A stretch of DNA of 64,000 nt. It comes from Aquitalea magnusonii (GTDB taxonomy: Bacteria > Pseudomonadota > Gammaproteobacteria > Burkholderiales > Chromobacteriaceae). Below, in pieces: positions 37,516 to 46,846 of the stretch. The stretch's first letter is position 1. Each line of letters begins with the position of its first letter. The notes beneath the pieces were generated by a model. That model was given only the letters and a program-made list of their open reading frames with translations. It was not told where the DNA came from and searched no databases. Location: assembly GCF_002217795.2 (NCBI RefSeq), contig NZ_AP018823.1:3534001-3598000 (forward strand). The letters are read 5' to 3'. The position numbers were made by a program, and so were the translations under genes.

Positions 37516-38667
37516 ATGGAATTTATTCCGTACGGGCGACAAACCATTGAAGCAGAAGATGAACAGGCTGTACTTGAGGTCCTGCGCTCGCCATTTTTAA
37601 CACAAGGGCCAAAGGTTGCTGAATTCGAACAGGCGCTATGTTCATACACTGGCGCACGTTATTGCCTAGCAGTGGCTAGTGGAACTGCAGCACTACATTT
37701 AGCAGTGGCTGCACTGGATTTGCCTGAAGGTAGTGAAGGGATAACAACCCCCAACACTTTTACCGCTTCTGCCAATAGTATGGTCTATTGCGGTATCACG
37801 CCTGTATTTGCTGACATTGACGCTGATAGCTACAATATTTCTCCTGCGGCTATCTCTAAAAAAATCAACTCTCGCACCCGGCTGATTACTGCAGTTCATT
37901 TTGCTGGGCAAGCTGCGGACATGCCCGCGATTGCAAGAATTGCCAATCAGAACAAGCTGAAAGTCATTGAAGATGCTGCGCACGCAATCGGCTCATGCTA
38001 TGAAGATGGTAGCAGAGTTGGCAATTGCCGATATTCGGATCTGACCATCTTCTCGTTTCACCCAGTCAAAACGATGACAACGGGAGAAGGCGGCGCGATC
38101 ATGACAAACGATGAAGCACTGTATCGCAAGATGCTACTGCTTCGCTCCCATGGAATAACCAAAGAGCCTGCGCTGCTGAGCCAAAATCCTGGTCCATGGT
38201 ATTACGAAATGCAAGCACTAGGCTGGCATTATCGACTAACCGATATTCAAGCCACCCTGGGTATCAGTCAATTAGCACGCATTGAAAAATTCAAAGCTAA
38301 GCGGCGTGCAATTGTCGCAAAATATAATGAAGCGTTTAATAATCACCCCTACATAACGATACCCAAAGAGAAGACAGGTACCAGCGCATGCTTCCACTTG
38401 TATGTCATTCAAATTGACTTTGAACAGTTAGGAAAAAGTCGTAGCGAAGTCATCGCACAACTCGCTACATATGGAATTGGCAGCCAAGTTCACTACATCC
38501 CGGTGCATACACAACCGTGGTACCAGGCAAGCTACGGCTATCGTGAGGGTGACTACCCTGTAGCAGAGCGCTACTACCATCATTGCCTGTCAATTCCGCT
38601 ATATTCGGCTATGAGTGAAGAAGATGTACAGCGGGTAATTTTCGCCATCCAGGAGATAATAAAATGA
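37516..38667 (+). CDS. pseC: UDP-4-keto-sugar aminotransferase, PseC-like (DegT family)
   Basis: The 383-residue PLP enzyme adds the C4 amino group to the PseB product. It begins MEFIPYGRQTIEAEDEQAVLEVLRSPFLTQGP and has VIEDAAHAIGSCYEDGSRVGNC and the PLP-lysine region FSFHPVKTMTTGEGG, all PseC-like. It overlaps the next gene by four bases (ATGA). Confidence 0.93.
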   Translation: MEFIPYGRQTIEAEDEQAVLEVLRSPFLTQGPKVAEFEQALCSYTGARYCLAVASGTAALHLAVAALDLPEGSEGITTPNTFTASANSMVYCGITPVFADIDADSYNISPAAISKKINSRTRLITAVHFAGQAADMPAIARIANQNKLKVIEDAAHAIGSCYEDGSRVGNCRYSDLTIFSFHPVKTMTTGEGGAIMTNDEALYRKMLLLRSHGITKEPALLSQNPGPWYYEMQALGWHYRLTDIQATLGISQLARIEKFKAKRRAIVAKYNEAFNNHPYITIPKEKTGTSACFHLYVIQIDFEQLGKSRSEVIAQLATYGIGSQVHYIPVHTQPWYQASYGYREGDYPVAERYYHHCLSIPLYSAMSEEDVQRVIFAIQEIIK

Positions 38668-39560
38668 ACCGGTTGGCATTGGGAACTGTTCAATTTGGTC
38701 TTTCCTATGGCGTAACCAACACCGAAGGCCAAGTCAGCGAAGTGAGCGTGCAGGAAATTCTGCAAGAGGCAAGCCAGCATGGTATTGACATGCTGGACAC
38801 CGCAGCCGCCTATGGCGAGTCAGAAGTGGTACTGAGCAAGCAGATAGCCACCAATCAATTTGAATTGGTCAGTAAAACCCGGCCTTTATCCAGCATGAAG
38901 GGCAAATTGGATCAAGTTGAGAAAGCACTAAATCAGAGCCTCGACCGACTCGCCCTTCATCGTCCACTTTACGGAATGCTGATTCATCATGCCGATGATT
39001 TACTCGGTCCACAAGGGGATGATATCTGGAAACTGCTGCAAGAAAAAAAACAGCAGGGGCGTATTTGTAAAATTGGTGTTTCAGTTTACTCCGCACAAGA
39101 ACTTGACCTGATCTGCCAACGCTATGCAATCGATTTGGTCCAATTACCCCATAACGTTTTGGATCAGCGATTAAGGATTTCTGGTCATTTACAAACATTA
39201 CAAGACAATTGCATCGAAATTCATGTTCGGTCAGCATTTCTACAAGGTTTGCTACTACTACAGGACATAGCAGCCTTACCTGTACATCTGCAAGAACTGA
39301 AACCAGCACTAGCACGTTTTCAGCAACGGGCAGGGGAACTGGGTTGCTCAACACTGGCCCTGGCCTTGGGCTACCTGCGCCAGCAAACTGCCATTGATCG
39401 CGTGTTAGTCGGCGTAGTAAACCCTCAGCAGCTCACCGAAATCATTGTTGCCTGGACAGAGGCAGCAAGCCTGCCTCTGCATTGTGCAGATGACTTGGCC
39501 ATTGACACAGAACACCTGCTCAATCCTGCCAAATGGTCGCTTTTGAAAGTATCGCAATGA
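38664..39560 (+). CDS. Aldo/keto reductase in the nonulosonate cluster
   Basis: The 298-residue TIM-barrel oxidoreductase begins LALGTVQFGLSYGVTNTEGQ and contains the family Asp/Tyr region DMLDTAAAYGESE and the lysine segment SKTRP, plus a C-terminal NADP-type LVGVVNPQQL. The His of the usual tetrad lies in GMLIHHADD. It is co-translated with the genes on both sides by ATGA overlaps. It has no place in the canonical five-enzyme pseudaminate route, so it may reduce a keto sugar intermediate, which is inference. Confidence 0.85.
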   Translation: MNRLALGTVQFGLSYGVTNTEGQVSEVSVQEILQEASQHGIDMLDTAAAYGESEVVLSKQIATNQFELVSKTRPLSSMKGKLDQVEKALNQSLDRLALHRPLYGMLIHHADDLLGPQGDDIWKLLQEKKQQGRICKIGVSVYSAQELDLICQRYAIDLVQLPHNVLDQRLRISGHLQTLQDNCIEIHVRSAFLQGLLLLQDIAALPVHLQELKPALARFQQRAGELGCSTLALALGYLRQQTAIDRVLVGVVNPQQLTEIIVAWTEAASLPLHCADDLAIDTEHLLNPAKWSLLKVSQ

Positions 39561-40333
39561 ACACGTTAACTCTGTTGCAAGCACGCAGCAGTTCTACGCG
39601 CCTACCGGGTAAAGTGCTCAAAACACTCATGGGCAAGCCCATGATCCTGCAGCAAATCGAACGGATTAAGAAAGCGCAACACATCGGTACGCTATGCTTG
39701 GTCACCAGTACAGATACAAGCGACGATGAGCTGGCAAGCATCGTCGGCTCGGCAGGCATTCCCGTATATCGTGGAAGTCTGGATGATGTACTGGATCGTT
39801 TCTACATGGCGGCTCTGCCATACAAAGCGGATACTATCGTCAGACTGACCGGTGACTGCCCACTGGCAGACCCTGAAATCATCGATCAGGCTATTCAGAG
39901 TTTCCATAAAGAGAAAGTAGATTATCTGGGGAATGGCTTACCGCCGAGTTACCCCGATGGAATGGATGTGGAGGTATTCCGGTTCAGTGCACTGGAGACA
40001 GCATGGAACCATGCCAAGCTTTCATCGGAACGTGAACATGTAACACCTTATATCTACAAGAACCCCGAGCGATTCCATCTCGCTAATCTCACGCATGCGA
40101 CCAATCTGTCAGATTTACGACTCACAGTTGATGAAGCATGCGATTTTGAACTGGTAGAAAAAATTTACCAGGCGCTGATGCCAGTAGAGCCAGACTTTTT
40201 ACTGCCAGACATACTGGAGCTGCTTGCACGCCATCCAGAATGGCTGGAATTGAATCAAAAAATTACTCGCAACGAAGGCTATCTCAAGTCCATCAAGCAA
40301 GATACAAATAGCCTAAAAGGAATTCAATCATGA
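39557..40333 (+). CDS. SpsF-like cytidylyltransferase
   Basis: The 258-residue protein has the nucleotidyltransferase start LLQARSSSTRLPGKVLKTLMGKPMI, VRLTGDCPLADPEIID and DGMDVEVFRFSALE, matching the SpsF/CTP_transf_3 family rather than the NeuA/PseF type. Position suggests it activates the acid to a CMP-sugar, or another intermediate to a CDP/CTP-derived form. ATG 39557 overlaps the previous stop. No PseF of the NeuA type is in the cluster. Confidence 0.85.
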   Translation: MNTLTLLQARSSSTRLPGKVLKTLMGKPMILQQIERIKKAQHIGTLCLVTSTDTSDDELASIVGSAGIPVYRGSLDDVLDRFYMAALPYKADTIVRLTGDCPLADPEIIDQAIQSFHKEKVDYLGNGLPPSYPDGMDVEVFRFSALETAWNHAKLSSEREHVTPYIYKNPERFHLANLTHATNLSDLRLTVDEACDFELVEKIYQALMPVEPDFLLPDILELLARHPEWLELNQKITRNEGYLKSIKQDTNSLKGIQS

Positions 40334-41619
40334 GTGAACGCTACAACTTATCTGAACAGTATCTTAGCCGGGCACTACAAAGCATACCGCTTGGCTCACA
40401 AACTTTTAGTAAAAGCCGTACGCAGTATCCTCTTGGCGTTTCCCCCTATTTTATTGAAAGAGGTGAAGGCTGCTATGTATGGGATGTGGATGGAAACAAA
40501 TATCTAGACATGATTGGCAGTCTGGCTGCTTTAACATTGGGACACAACGACCCAGATGTCACCAAGGCGGTGAGTCGCCAACTACAAGATGGTATTATTT
40601 TTTCTCTGCCACATCCTTTGGAATTTCAGGTCGCAGAAAAAATCATTTCGCTGGTTCCTTGTGCAGAAAAAGTCCGTTTTGGGAAGAATGGCTCAGATGC
40701 AACTGCAGGTGCTATCCGTGTTTCCCGTGCATTTACCAACAGAGACCATGTTGCAGTATGCGGATATCATGGCTGGCAAGATTGGTACATTGGATCTACC
40801 GCCCGTAACCTAGGCGTCCCGCAAGCGACCCGCGACCTGACCCATACTTTTATGTATAACGATCTGGACAGTCTGAAAAAGCTATTTACTGATTATCCGG
40901 AGCAGATCGCAGCGGTTATTCTGGAGCCAATGAATGTCACGGCACCGGCAAATGATTTTCTGGCAAAAGTGAAAGAACTGACACATCAACACGGTGCGGT
41001 GCTCATTTTTGATGAAACCATTACCGGATTTCGCTATGCCAAAGGTGGTGCACAAGAACTGTTTGGTGTAACACCAGATCTGGCCACTTTTGGCAAAGGG
41101 CTGGCCAATGGTTACCCCGTATCGGCCGTCGCAGGGCGCGCTGACATCATGCAATTGATGGAGGAAATTTTCTTCTCCTTCACTTTTGGCGGTGAAACGC
41201 TCTCTCTGGCAGCCGCATTGGCTACCATGCAGAAACTAGAAGAGCACCCTGTCATTGAAACACTCAATGCCCAAGGCAAAAAAATCCTTGATTATCTGAA
41301 CAGCAAGATCACAGAGCTTGGAGCTGAAGATATTTTTGCTACCGCAGGGCATCCAAGCTGGAGCTTCCTGCTGATCAAGGACACTTCCCAATACAGCAGT
41401 TGGCAGATCAAAACCTTATTCATGCAGGAAATGCTGGCACGTGGAGTACTGACCTTCGGCACCCACAACATGGGCTATGCCCACGATGACACGGCCTTGG
41501 CACAGCTCTTTAGCGCCTATGATCAAGTACTGCCACTTATCGTTACCGCTGTCCGGCACAATAACCTTCTTGAGCAATTGCGCTGCGAACCATTGCAACC
41601 CTTGTTCAAGGTTCGTTAA
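40330..41619 (+). CDS. Class III aminotransferase, glutamate-1-semialdehyde aminomutase-like
   Basis: The 429-residue PLP enzyme has GVSPYFIERGEGCYVWDVDGNKYLDM near the N-terminus, KVRFGKNGSDATAGAIRVSRAFT near residue 118, VILEPMN, LIFDETITGFR near 215 and the PLP lysine in ATFGKGLANGYP near 257. This is the HemL-like branch of class III. It sits inside the nonulosonate operon and overlaps its neighbour, so a sugar or nonulosonate amination is more likely than heme synthesis. It is a second aminotransferase beside PseC. Confidence 0.87.
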   Translation: MSERYNLSEQYLSRALQSIPLGSQTFSKSRTQYPLGVSPYFIERGEGCYVWDVDGNKYLDMIGSLAALTLGHNDPDVTKAVSRQLQDGIIFSLPHPLEFQVAEKIISLVPCAEKVRFGKNGSDATAGAIRVSRAFTNRDHVAVCGYHGWQDWYIGSTARNLGVPQATRDLTHTFMYNDLDSLKKLFTDYPEQIAAVILEPMNVTAPANDFLAKVKELTHQHGAVLIFDETITGFRYAKGGAQELFGVTPDLATFGKGLANGYPVSAVAGRADIMQLMEEIFFSFTFGGETLSLAAALATMQKLEEHPVIETLNAQGKKILDYLNSKITELGAEDIFATAGHPSWSFLLIKDTSQYSSWQIKTLFMQEMLARGVLTFGTHNMGYAHDDTALAQLFSAYDQVLPLIVTAVRHNNLLEQLRCEPLQPLFKVR

Positions 41620-42566
41620 TGCATCCACTGCATATTTATACGGAAGGGGATCAACAGCGCGGCCTGGGACACCTGACGCGCTGTTCTGCCTATGCAAAGA
41701 CATGGGAAGATGCAGGAGGAAAAGTCATATGGTACGTAGATGGGGATCATTTAGCGGAGAAACAGCTAAATACGCAACATGTCATTTTTGCGAAATGGCA
41801 AACTAGTTTTACAGCAACCCCAAAGCAAAACGCAATAGCATTAGTTGACAGTTATAGCGCACCGCTTGAACTATATCAACATGTTTCAAATAAATATTGC
41901 AAAGCTGTTTTTCTGGATGACACCTACCGTCTCGAATATCCGGCCGGTTTAGTCATTCATGCAGCCCCTGGTGTAATAAAAAATATGCAAGGTTGTGCCA
42001 CATGGGTTTATGGCCCCAAGTGGCAACCACTAAGACCCGCATTCTGGGACATTTCCAAACGTACAATTATTAATGAAGAAGTAAAAAACATTTTAGTTAT
42101 GCTTGGAGGGACAGATATTCACAATATGACCTCTTGCATATTAGAGCTGACCAGGAAACACTATCCATTAGCTCATATACATATTATTACAATTACACAA
42201 GTCTCGATAGATAACAAATGTACTCAGTACAGTTTTTTGAGTGCAGAAAATATTGCTGAATTGATGACTAAGTGCGACCTAGCGGTGAGTGCTGCTGGCC
42301 AAACAATTTATGAGCTCGCAGCTACTGGTACCCCTGCCATATTGATATGTACAGCCGAAAACCAGAAAATACAGATCAATGGTTGGAATGAATTTTCATG
42401 TTTTCACTATGCAGGAAAATGGAGTGATAAAGATATTCTTAAAAACATCAGCACTAAGCTTGAACGGTTAAAAGATATTTCCCTCCGAAGAAGTGACTGC
42501 TCTAAGTTGCAAAATATAGTAGATGGACTTGGTACAAAGAGATGGTTGGAATGGATGAACTCATAA
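41619..42566 (+). CDS. pseG: UDP-sugar hydrolase, PseG-like
   Basis: The 315-residue GT-B-like hydrolase removes UDP from UDP-2,4-diacetamido-2,4,6-trideoxy-L-altropyranose. It has the N-terminal GDQQRGLGHLTRC motif containing the catalytic His, the late LVMLGGTDIHN strand, and CDLAVSAAGQTIYELAATGTPAI. It shares one base with the previous stop (TAATG). It is AT-rich. Confidence 0.9.
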   Translation: MHPLHIYTEGDQQRGLGHLTRCSAYAKTWEDAGGKVIWYVDGDHLAEKQLNTQHVIFAKWQTSFTATPKQNAIALVDSYSAPLELYQHVSNKYCKAVFLDDTYRLEYPAGLVIHAAPGVIKNMQGCATWVYGPKWQPLRPAFWDISKRTIINEEVKNILVMLGGTDIHNMTSCILELTRKHYPLAHIHIITITQVSIDNKCTQYSFLSAENIAELMTKCDLAVSAAGQTIYELAATGTPAILICTAENQKIQINGWNEFSCFHYAGKWSDKDILKNISTKLERLKDISLRRSDCSKLQNIVDGLGTKRWLEWMNS

Positions 42567-43117
42567 ATATAATGCATGATGAAATCAATTACAGAGACTT
42601 CACCTTCAGGCCATTCTCTTTGCTGAATGATGCAGAGGCTGAAGCTGTGTGGAGAATGCGCAATCACCCAGATATTACTTGCTGGATGGTCAACTCTGAA
42701 CCAATTCCTCTTGCACAGCATCTTCTCTTTATTAAAAACCAGCAAAATCAAACAAAAAACTTTAACTTTCTTGCACAATTCAATAAATTTCCAGTAGGTG
42801 TTATTTCACTTCACGATGTAGACTTTATTAATCAATCAGCACGGGTAGGCATATATAAGAACCCAGAAAATTTGACCCACATAACAGGAGCGGATCTACT
42901 GGATGGACTATGCGATATAGCATTTAATCATGCGCAGCTTCACACATTAAAGCTGGAAGTTATTGCAAGCAACATCCGAGCAATAAAACTTTACCATAAA
43001 GTAGGTTTTCAAGAAGAAGGTTTGAGTAGAGAAATTCTGAAACGTGGCAATCAATTTCTTGACATGATACAAATGGGAATTATTGACCGAGAATGGAAAA
43101 AATATGAACTGGAATAG
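42542..43117 (+). CDS. pseH: GNAT acetyltransferase, PseH-like
   Basis: The 191-residue protein is a GNAT N-acetyltransferase (FTFRPFSLLNDAEAEAVWRMRNHPDI, VGVISLHDVDFINQSARVGIYK, LKLEVIASNIRAIKLYHKVGFQEEG) expected to acetylate the second amino group of the altrosamine intermediate. It overlaps pseG by 25 bases if the first ATG is used. Two later ATGs (42551 and 42572) are also possible starts and none has a clear ribosome-binding site. Confidence 0.88.
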   Translation: MVGMDELINIMHDEINYRDFTFRPFSLLNDAEAEAVWRMRNHPDITCWMVNSEPIPLAQHLLFIKNQQNQTKNFNFLAQFNKFPVGVISLHDVDFINQSARVGIYKNPENLTHITGADLLDGLCDIAFNHAQLHTLKLEVIASNIRAIKLYHKVGFQEEGLSREILKRGNQFLDMIQMGIIDREWKKYELE

Positions 43118-44129
43118 CACGAAGAAAACACTTATCATTGCTGAACTATCAGCAAACCATGGACATAATATTGAAAATGCATTGGAGACAGTCCGTGCTG
43201 CAAAAGAATGCGGTGCAGATGCTATAAAAATACAAACCTACACCGCGGATACAATCACACTGAATTGTGATAATAAATACTTCCAGATAAAACAAGGCAC
43301 CATATGGGATGGCACCACGCTTTATAAATTATATCAAGAAGCCTATACCCCATGGGAATGGCATGCTGCAATCCAGGCGGAAGCAGAGAAGCAGGGGCTG
43401 ATGTTTTTCTCGACACCATTCGACTTCACTGCCGTCGATTTTCTGGAAACTCTCAACGTTCCACTTTATAAGATTGCATCCTTTGAAATTACCGATATTC
43501 CTCTCATAGAATACACGGCTAGCAAAGGTAAGCCGATGATCATTTCAACGGGCATTGCATCAATCTCAGATATTGACGAAGCAATAAATGCCTGCAAGCG
43601 CATGGGTAACCATGATATTACCTTACTGAAATGTACATCTTCCTACCCTGCACCAGTGGAAGAAGCCAACCTGCTTACGATCCCAAACCTGGCACAGACA
43701 TTTGGAGTGAAGGTAGGCTTGTCGGACCACACCATGGGTCATGCGGTGGCTCTGGCTGCAGTAGCACTCGGTGCAGAAGTAATTGAAAAGCACTTCATCA
43801 TTGACCGTAGCATTGGTGGTCCTGATGCATCTTTTTCAATGACCCCTGATGAATTTAAAACAATGGTAGAAAATATTCGCATTGTTGAAGCTGCCATGGG
43901 AAAAATCAGTTACGAGTTAACTGAAAAAATTCAAAATAGCCGTAAATTTTCTCGCTCATTATTTGTTTGTGAAAATATTAAAAAAGGCGAACTCATTACG
44001 TCTGAAAATATTAAATCTGTTAGGCCCGGCGATGGTCTTCCGCCAAAGCACTATAGTAAGGCTATCGGAATGAGGGCTAAGCAGGACATTCCAGCGGGTA
44101 CTCCGCTATCTTGGAACTTACTTGATTAA
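43104..44129 (+). CDS. pseI: Pseudaminic acid synthase, PseI-like
   Basis: The 341-residue enzyme condenses the hexose with phosphoenolpyruvate to the nine-carbon acid. A NeuB barrel covers about 10-255 (IIAELSANHGHNIENALETV, ADAIKIQTYTADTITL, FFSTPFDFTAVDFLE, VGLSDHTMGHAVALAAVALGA, EKHFIIDRS) and a SAF antifreeze-like domain about 275-341. ATG 43104 overlaps the pseH end by 14 bases. Family members differ in sugar specificity (PseI, LegI, NeuB), and the cluster context favours PseI. Confidence 0.92.
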   Translation: MNWNSTKKTLIIAELSANHGHNIENALETVRAAKECGADAIKIQTYTADTITLNCDNKYFQIKQGTIWDGTTLYKLYQEAYTPWEWHAAIQAEAEKQGLMFFSTPFDFTAVDFLETLNVPLYKIASFEITDIPLIEYTASKGKPMIISTGIASISDIDEAINACKRMGNHDITLLKCTSSYPAPVEEANLLTIPNLAQTFGVKVGLSDHTMGHAVALAAVALGAEVIEKHFIIDRSIGGPDASFSMTPDEFKTMVENIRIVEAAMGKISYELTEKIQNSRKFSRSLFVCENIKKGELITSENIKSVRPGDGLPPKHYSKAIGMRAKQDIPAGTPLSWNLLD

Positions 44130-44142
44130 CCGAGGCTTAAAT

Positions 44143-45039
44143 ATGATCAGCAAATACAAAATAATGCGCGGAATGTTGAAGCGCAAATTTGCACGTGATA
44201 TAGCTTTTTCTTTTTGCAAAAAAATTAACAGCAAACAATACAGGAAATTTATAAGCAAAAAAAACAACGAGATTCGCACTAGCCTTTTTGCTACGAATCA
44301 AAACGCTATAGAAAATGCTGTTAATGAAGTGAATCAACACGGTGCAACACTTGGACTTCAACTTCCTAAGCACATCGTAGACTACGTTTATTCTTACGCA
44401 TTAAAAAATCCTGTATTTGCAGATCGAGAAGCTGATAAAGGATTTTATATTCATCAACTTTCAAAAGCAAAAGAAGTTCTCAAAAAAGACATTTTACTAG
44501 CTCAATATTTTAACATCCTTGAAGATGACACCATCCGGAGTATTGCAGAAGACCCCTACTTGCAACTTACTGCTGCTGAATATTTAAAAACAGAACCAAA
44601 ACTGATGGGGGCTAATTTATGGTGGACGTTCCCATCGACACCATCCAATGAAGATAGAGACAGACATGCTCATGTTTACCACTACGACCTAGATGACATT
44701 AAATTTATTAAATTTTTTATTTACATAACAGATGTCGACATACAATCCGGTCCGCATATATTTGTAAAAGGCTCTAATAGAAATATACGTTACAAAAACA
44801 GCATAGTAAAATCAATAAGATTCTCAGACAAAGATATTTTAGACTGGTATGGAAGTGAAAATATCATAACAGTAACTGGGCCTGCGGGATCAACACTGAT
44901 TGAAGATACGATCACAATTCATAAAGGCAGCACACCGATATCTAAACCTAGGTTACTGTTACAATTCGAATTTGGAATTAATCAATACCCGGAAGTATCC
45001 TGTGAATGCGCAAAAGAGCTACAAAAATTTATTATCTAA
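44143..45039 (+). CDS. PhyH-like putative Fe(II)/2-oxoglutarate dioxygenase
   Basis: This 298-residue protein resembles phytanoyl-CoA-dioxygenase-type jelly-roll enzymes. A metal triad can be proposed: His and Asp in VYHYDLDD (about 182-189) and a distal His in ITIHKGS (about 264), followed by the basic PRLLLQFEF strand that would hold 2-oxoglutarate. The N-terminal 60 residues are basic. ATG 44143 follows GAGG by eight bases. It may hydroxylate a sugar or precursor made by the cluster. The family call is by pattern only and the substrate is unknown. Confidence 0.6.
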   Translation: MISKYKIMRGMLKRKFARDIAFSFCKKINSKQYRKFISKKNNEIRTSLFATNQNAIENAVNEVNQHGATLGLQLPKHIVDYVYSYALKNPVFADREADKGFYIHQLSKAKEVLKKDILLAQYFNILEDDTIRSIAEDPYLQLTAAEYLKTEPKLMGANLWWTFPSTPSNEDRDRHAHVYHYDLDDIKFIKFFIYITDVDIQSGPHIFVKGSNRNIRYKNSIVKSIRFSDKDILDWYGSENIITVTGPAGSTLIEDTITIHKGSTPISKPRLLLQFEFGINQYPEVSCECAKELQKFII

Positions 45040-46240
45040 AATTAGAGCATGGGAATATATAATATTTCTATGCTCCTCGGCTGCTTTCGTTACACTCAAA
45101 GGCATTCTCCTTGGAAAGCTTTTAAATCACATAGAATATGCCAGTTACAATTATTTTCAGATCATCTCTGGATTTGGCTGCATATTTATAGGTGCTGGGA
45201 TCATCTTACGCCACCACGTCGAACTCCCTTCATTATTGAAGGAAAATAATTCAGGAAAATTATATGCATTTACAAGCCAATCACATAGTATTTTAATTGC
45301 AAACTCACTCATTTCTTGTATCGCACTATCCCTATTTAGCTTTTTCAGCAATGGCGAGGTTTTATTAGCAGCACTCGGAGCTTGGCAGGCTATCTTGTTG
45401 CTAACTTTCACACTAGAACTGATAAAACTTAAAAGCGGAGAATACTTTACAAAGTATGCTCAAAAATTACTTATCCGCAACTTAGTAATTTTTTTAGTTG
45501 CGGCAGCAACTGCATATGTAACAAAAAACGCTATTAAAACTGCCTTAGCAGAGGTTGCGATCAATACAATTCTGACCGGAAACCTTTTAATAACATATTG
45601 TAAAAACACTTCCCTCCCCAACCTTAACTACATTAAAAAAACATTAAAATACATACCACTTGAATTATTTGGAGCACTCTCCCAATATCAAGATAGACTA
45701 GCTGCTAGTTTCATTCTCTCCAAAATGGAATTTTCTCGATTTTCATATTTTTTCATTATCATCAACATTGGAATAACACTTCAGCAATTTATAAATACAA
45801 AATTAATTGTTAGTTTTTCCACAGAAGAAGTCACTTCAGCATTTCGCAAATTCAGACTGGGAAGTATTTCTCTTACAGGAATAATCGTTTTTACAACATC
45901 ATTTGTGCTGATCACAATTAGTTCAATAAATATGGCTCCGCACTGGTTGAATCTTGACCTTGAATCACTATGTCTCATCATTTGCATCGCAACTTTCAAA
46001 GGTGCTGATTTAACTCAGAGTTATTTGATTTGTCGCCACATGAAAAAGCTTGCTCTGATATTACAACTCACTGCCACTACCACCTTTATACTAGGCATGA
46101 TATATATATATCACCAAAAAATAACCGACTTAATGTATTTTTTAAAGTTCATTGCAACTTGGCAATTCATATGTTTAACAATAAGCACATTAATAATATG
46201 GCTTAAAAACAGGAAACAGGAAACATGTTGCAACGGATAA
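45002..46240 (+). CDS. Probable Wzx-type polysaccharide flippase
   Basis: The 412-residue protein is hydrophobic with about 12 predicted helices and short loops, the size and topology of MATE/MOP-type repeat-unit flippases. There is no strong motif, as is normal for Wzx. I choose GTG 45002, six bases after GGAAG; the open frame extends to 44900 but that part overlaps the upstream dioxygenase. The DNA is very AT-rich (19 G/C in 45481-45540). Position within a glycan locus supports export of lipid-linked units. Confidence 0.6.
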   Translation: MNAQKSYKNLLSKIRAWEYIIFLCSSAAFVTLKGILLGKLLNHIEYASYNYFQIISGFGCIFIGAGIILRHHVELPSLLKENNSGKLYAFTSQSHSILIANSLISCIALSLFSFFSNGEVLLAALGAWQAILLLTFTLELIKLKSGEYFTKYAQKLLIRNLVIFLVAAATAYVTKNAIKTALAEVAINTILTGNLLITYCKNTSLPNLNYIKKTLKYIPLELFGALSQYQDRLAASFILSKMEFSRFSYFFIIINIGITLQQFINTKLIVSFSTEEVTSAFRKFRLGSISLTGIIVFTTSFVLITISSINMAPHWLNLDLESLCLIICIATFKGADLTQSYLICRHMKKLALILQLTATTTFILGMIYIYHQKITDLMYFLKFIATWQFICLTISTLIIWLKNRKQETCCNG

Positions 46241-46845
46241 TAAATTTTATTGCTTACCTTATTATGTCAAAAGCATTTATTATCAAGGAAATCACTTCAA
46301 GAAATAAAATACATCCATACTGTACAATTAAAAATCCACGTAATATACGCATCGGGAAATGTAATTCAATTCAATCTTGCAGACTAGTGGCCACCTCAGG
46401 AGTTATCAGCATAGCAGATAATTGTTGGATTAATTATGATGTAGAAATTTGCCCTAGTAAATTAATAAAAATCGGGAATAAGACTACAATTCAAAAAAGA
46501 AGTACTATTAACGGAAATGTCCAAATTGGTGAGGAATGCATTATTGCTCCAAATGTATTTATTTCATCTGGTACTCATATATATGATTTAAAGCCAGAAC
46601 TAAGTATTCGTGAACAGGAGAAGTATGCAGAAAATAATCATACCGAAAAAGAATATGACAGGCCGATTGCCATAGGCAACGATGTCTGGATTGGAGTAAA
46701 CGCCGTTATCTTGCCTGGTGTAACCATCGGAGATCATTGTATTATTGGTGCCAATGCTGTTGTAACTAAAGATGTAGAATCAGGAAAAATTGTAGCAGGT
46801 GTACCTGCCAAAGTAATTGGCCTACGCCAAGTTTCAGGAGCGTGA
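46225..46845 (+). CDS. Left-handed beta-helix acetyltransferase
   Basis: The 206-residue protein consists of hexapeptide repeats (IRIGKCNSIQSC, ISIADNCWI, VQIGEECIIAPNVFIS, IAIGNDVWIGVNAVILPGVTIGDHCIIGANAVVTKD) ending in VAGVPAKVIG. This is the WbbJ/CapG-like O-acetyltransferase family. It probably O-acetylates a sugar of the repeat unit. It overlaps the flippase by 16 bases. The acceptor is unknown. Confidence 0.88.
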   Translation: MLQRIINFIAYLIMSKAFIIKEITSRNKIHPYCTIKNPRNIRIGKCNSIQSCRLVATSGVISIADNCWINYDVEICPSKLIKIGNKTTIQKRSTINGNVQIGEECIIAPNVFISSGTHIYDLKPELSIREQEKYAENNHTEKEYDRPIAIGNDVWIGVNAVILPGVTIGDHCIIGANAVVTKDVESGKIVAGVPAKVIGLRQVSGA

Positions 46846-46846
46846 G

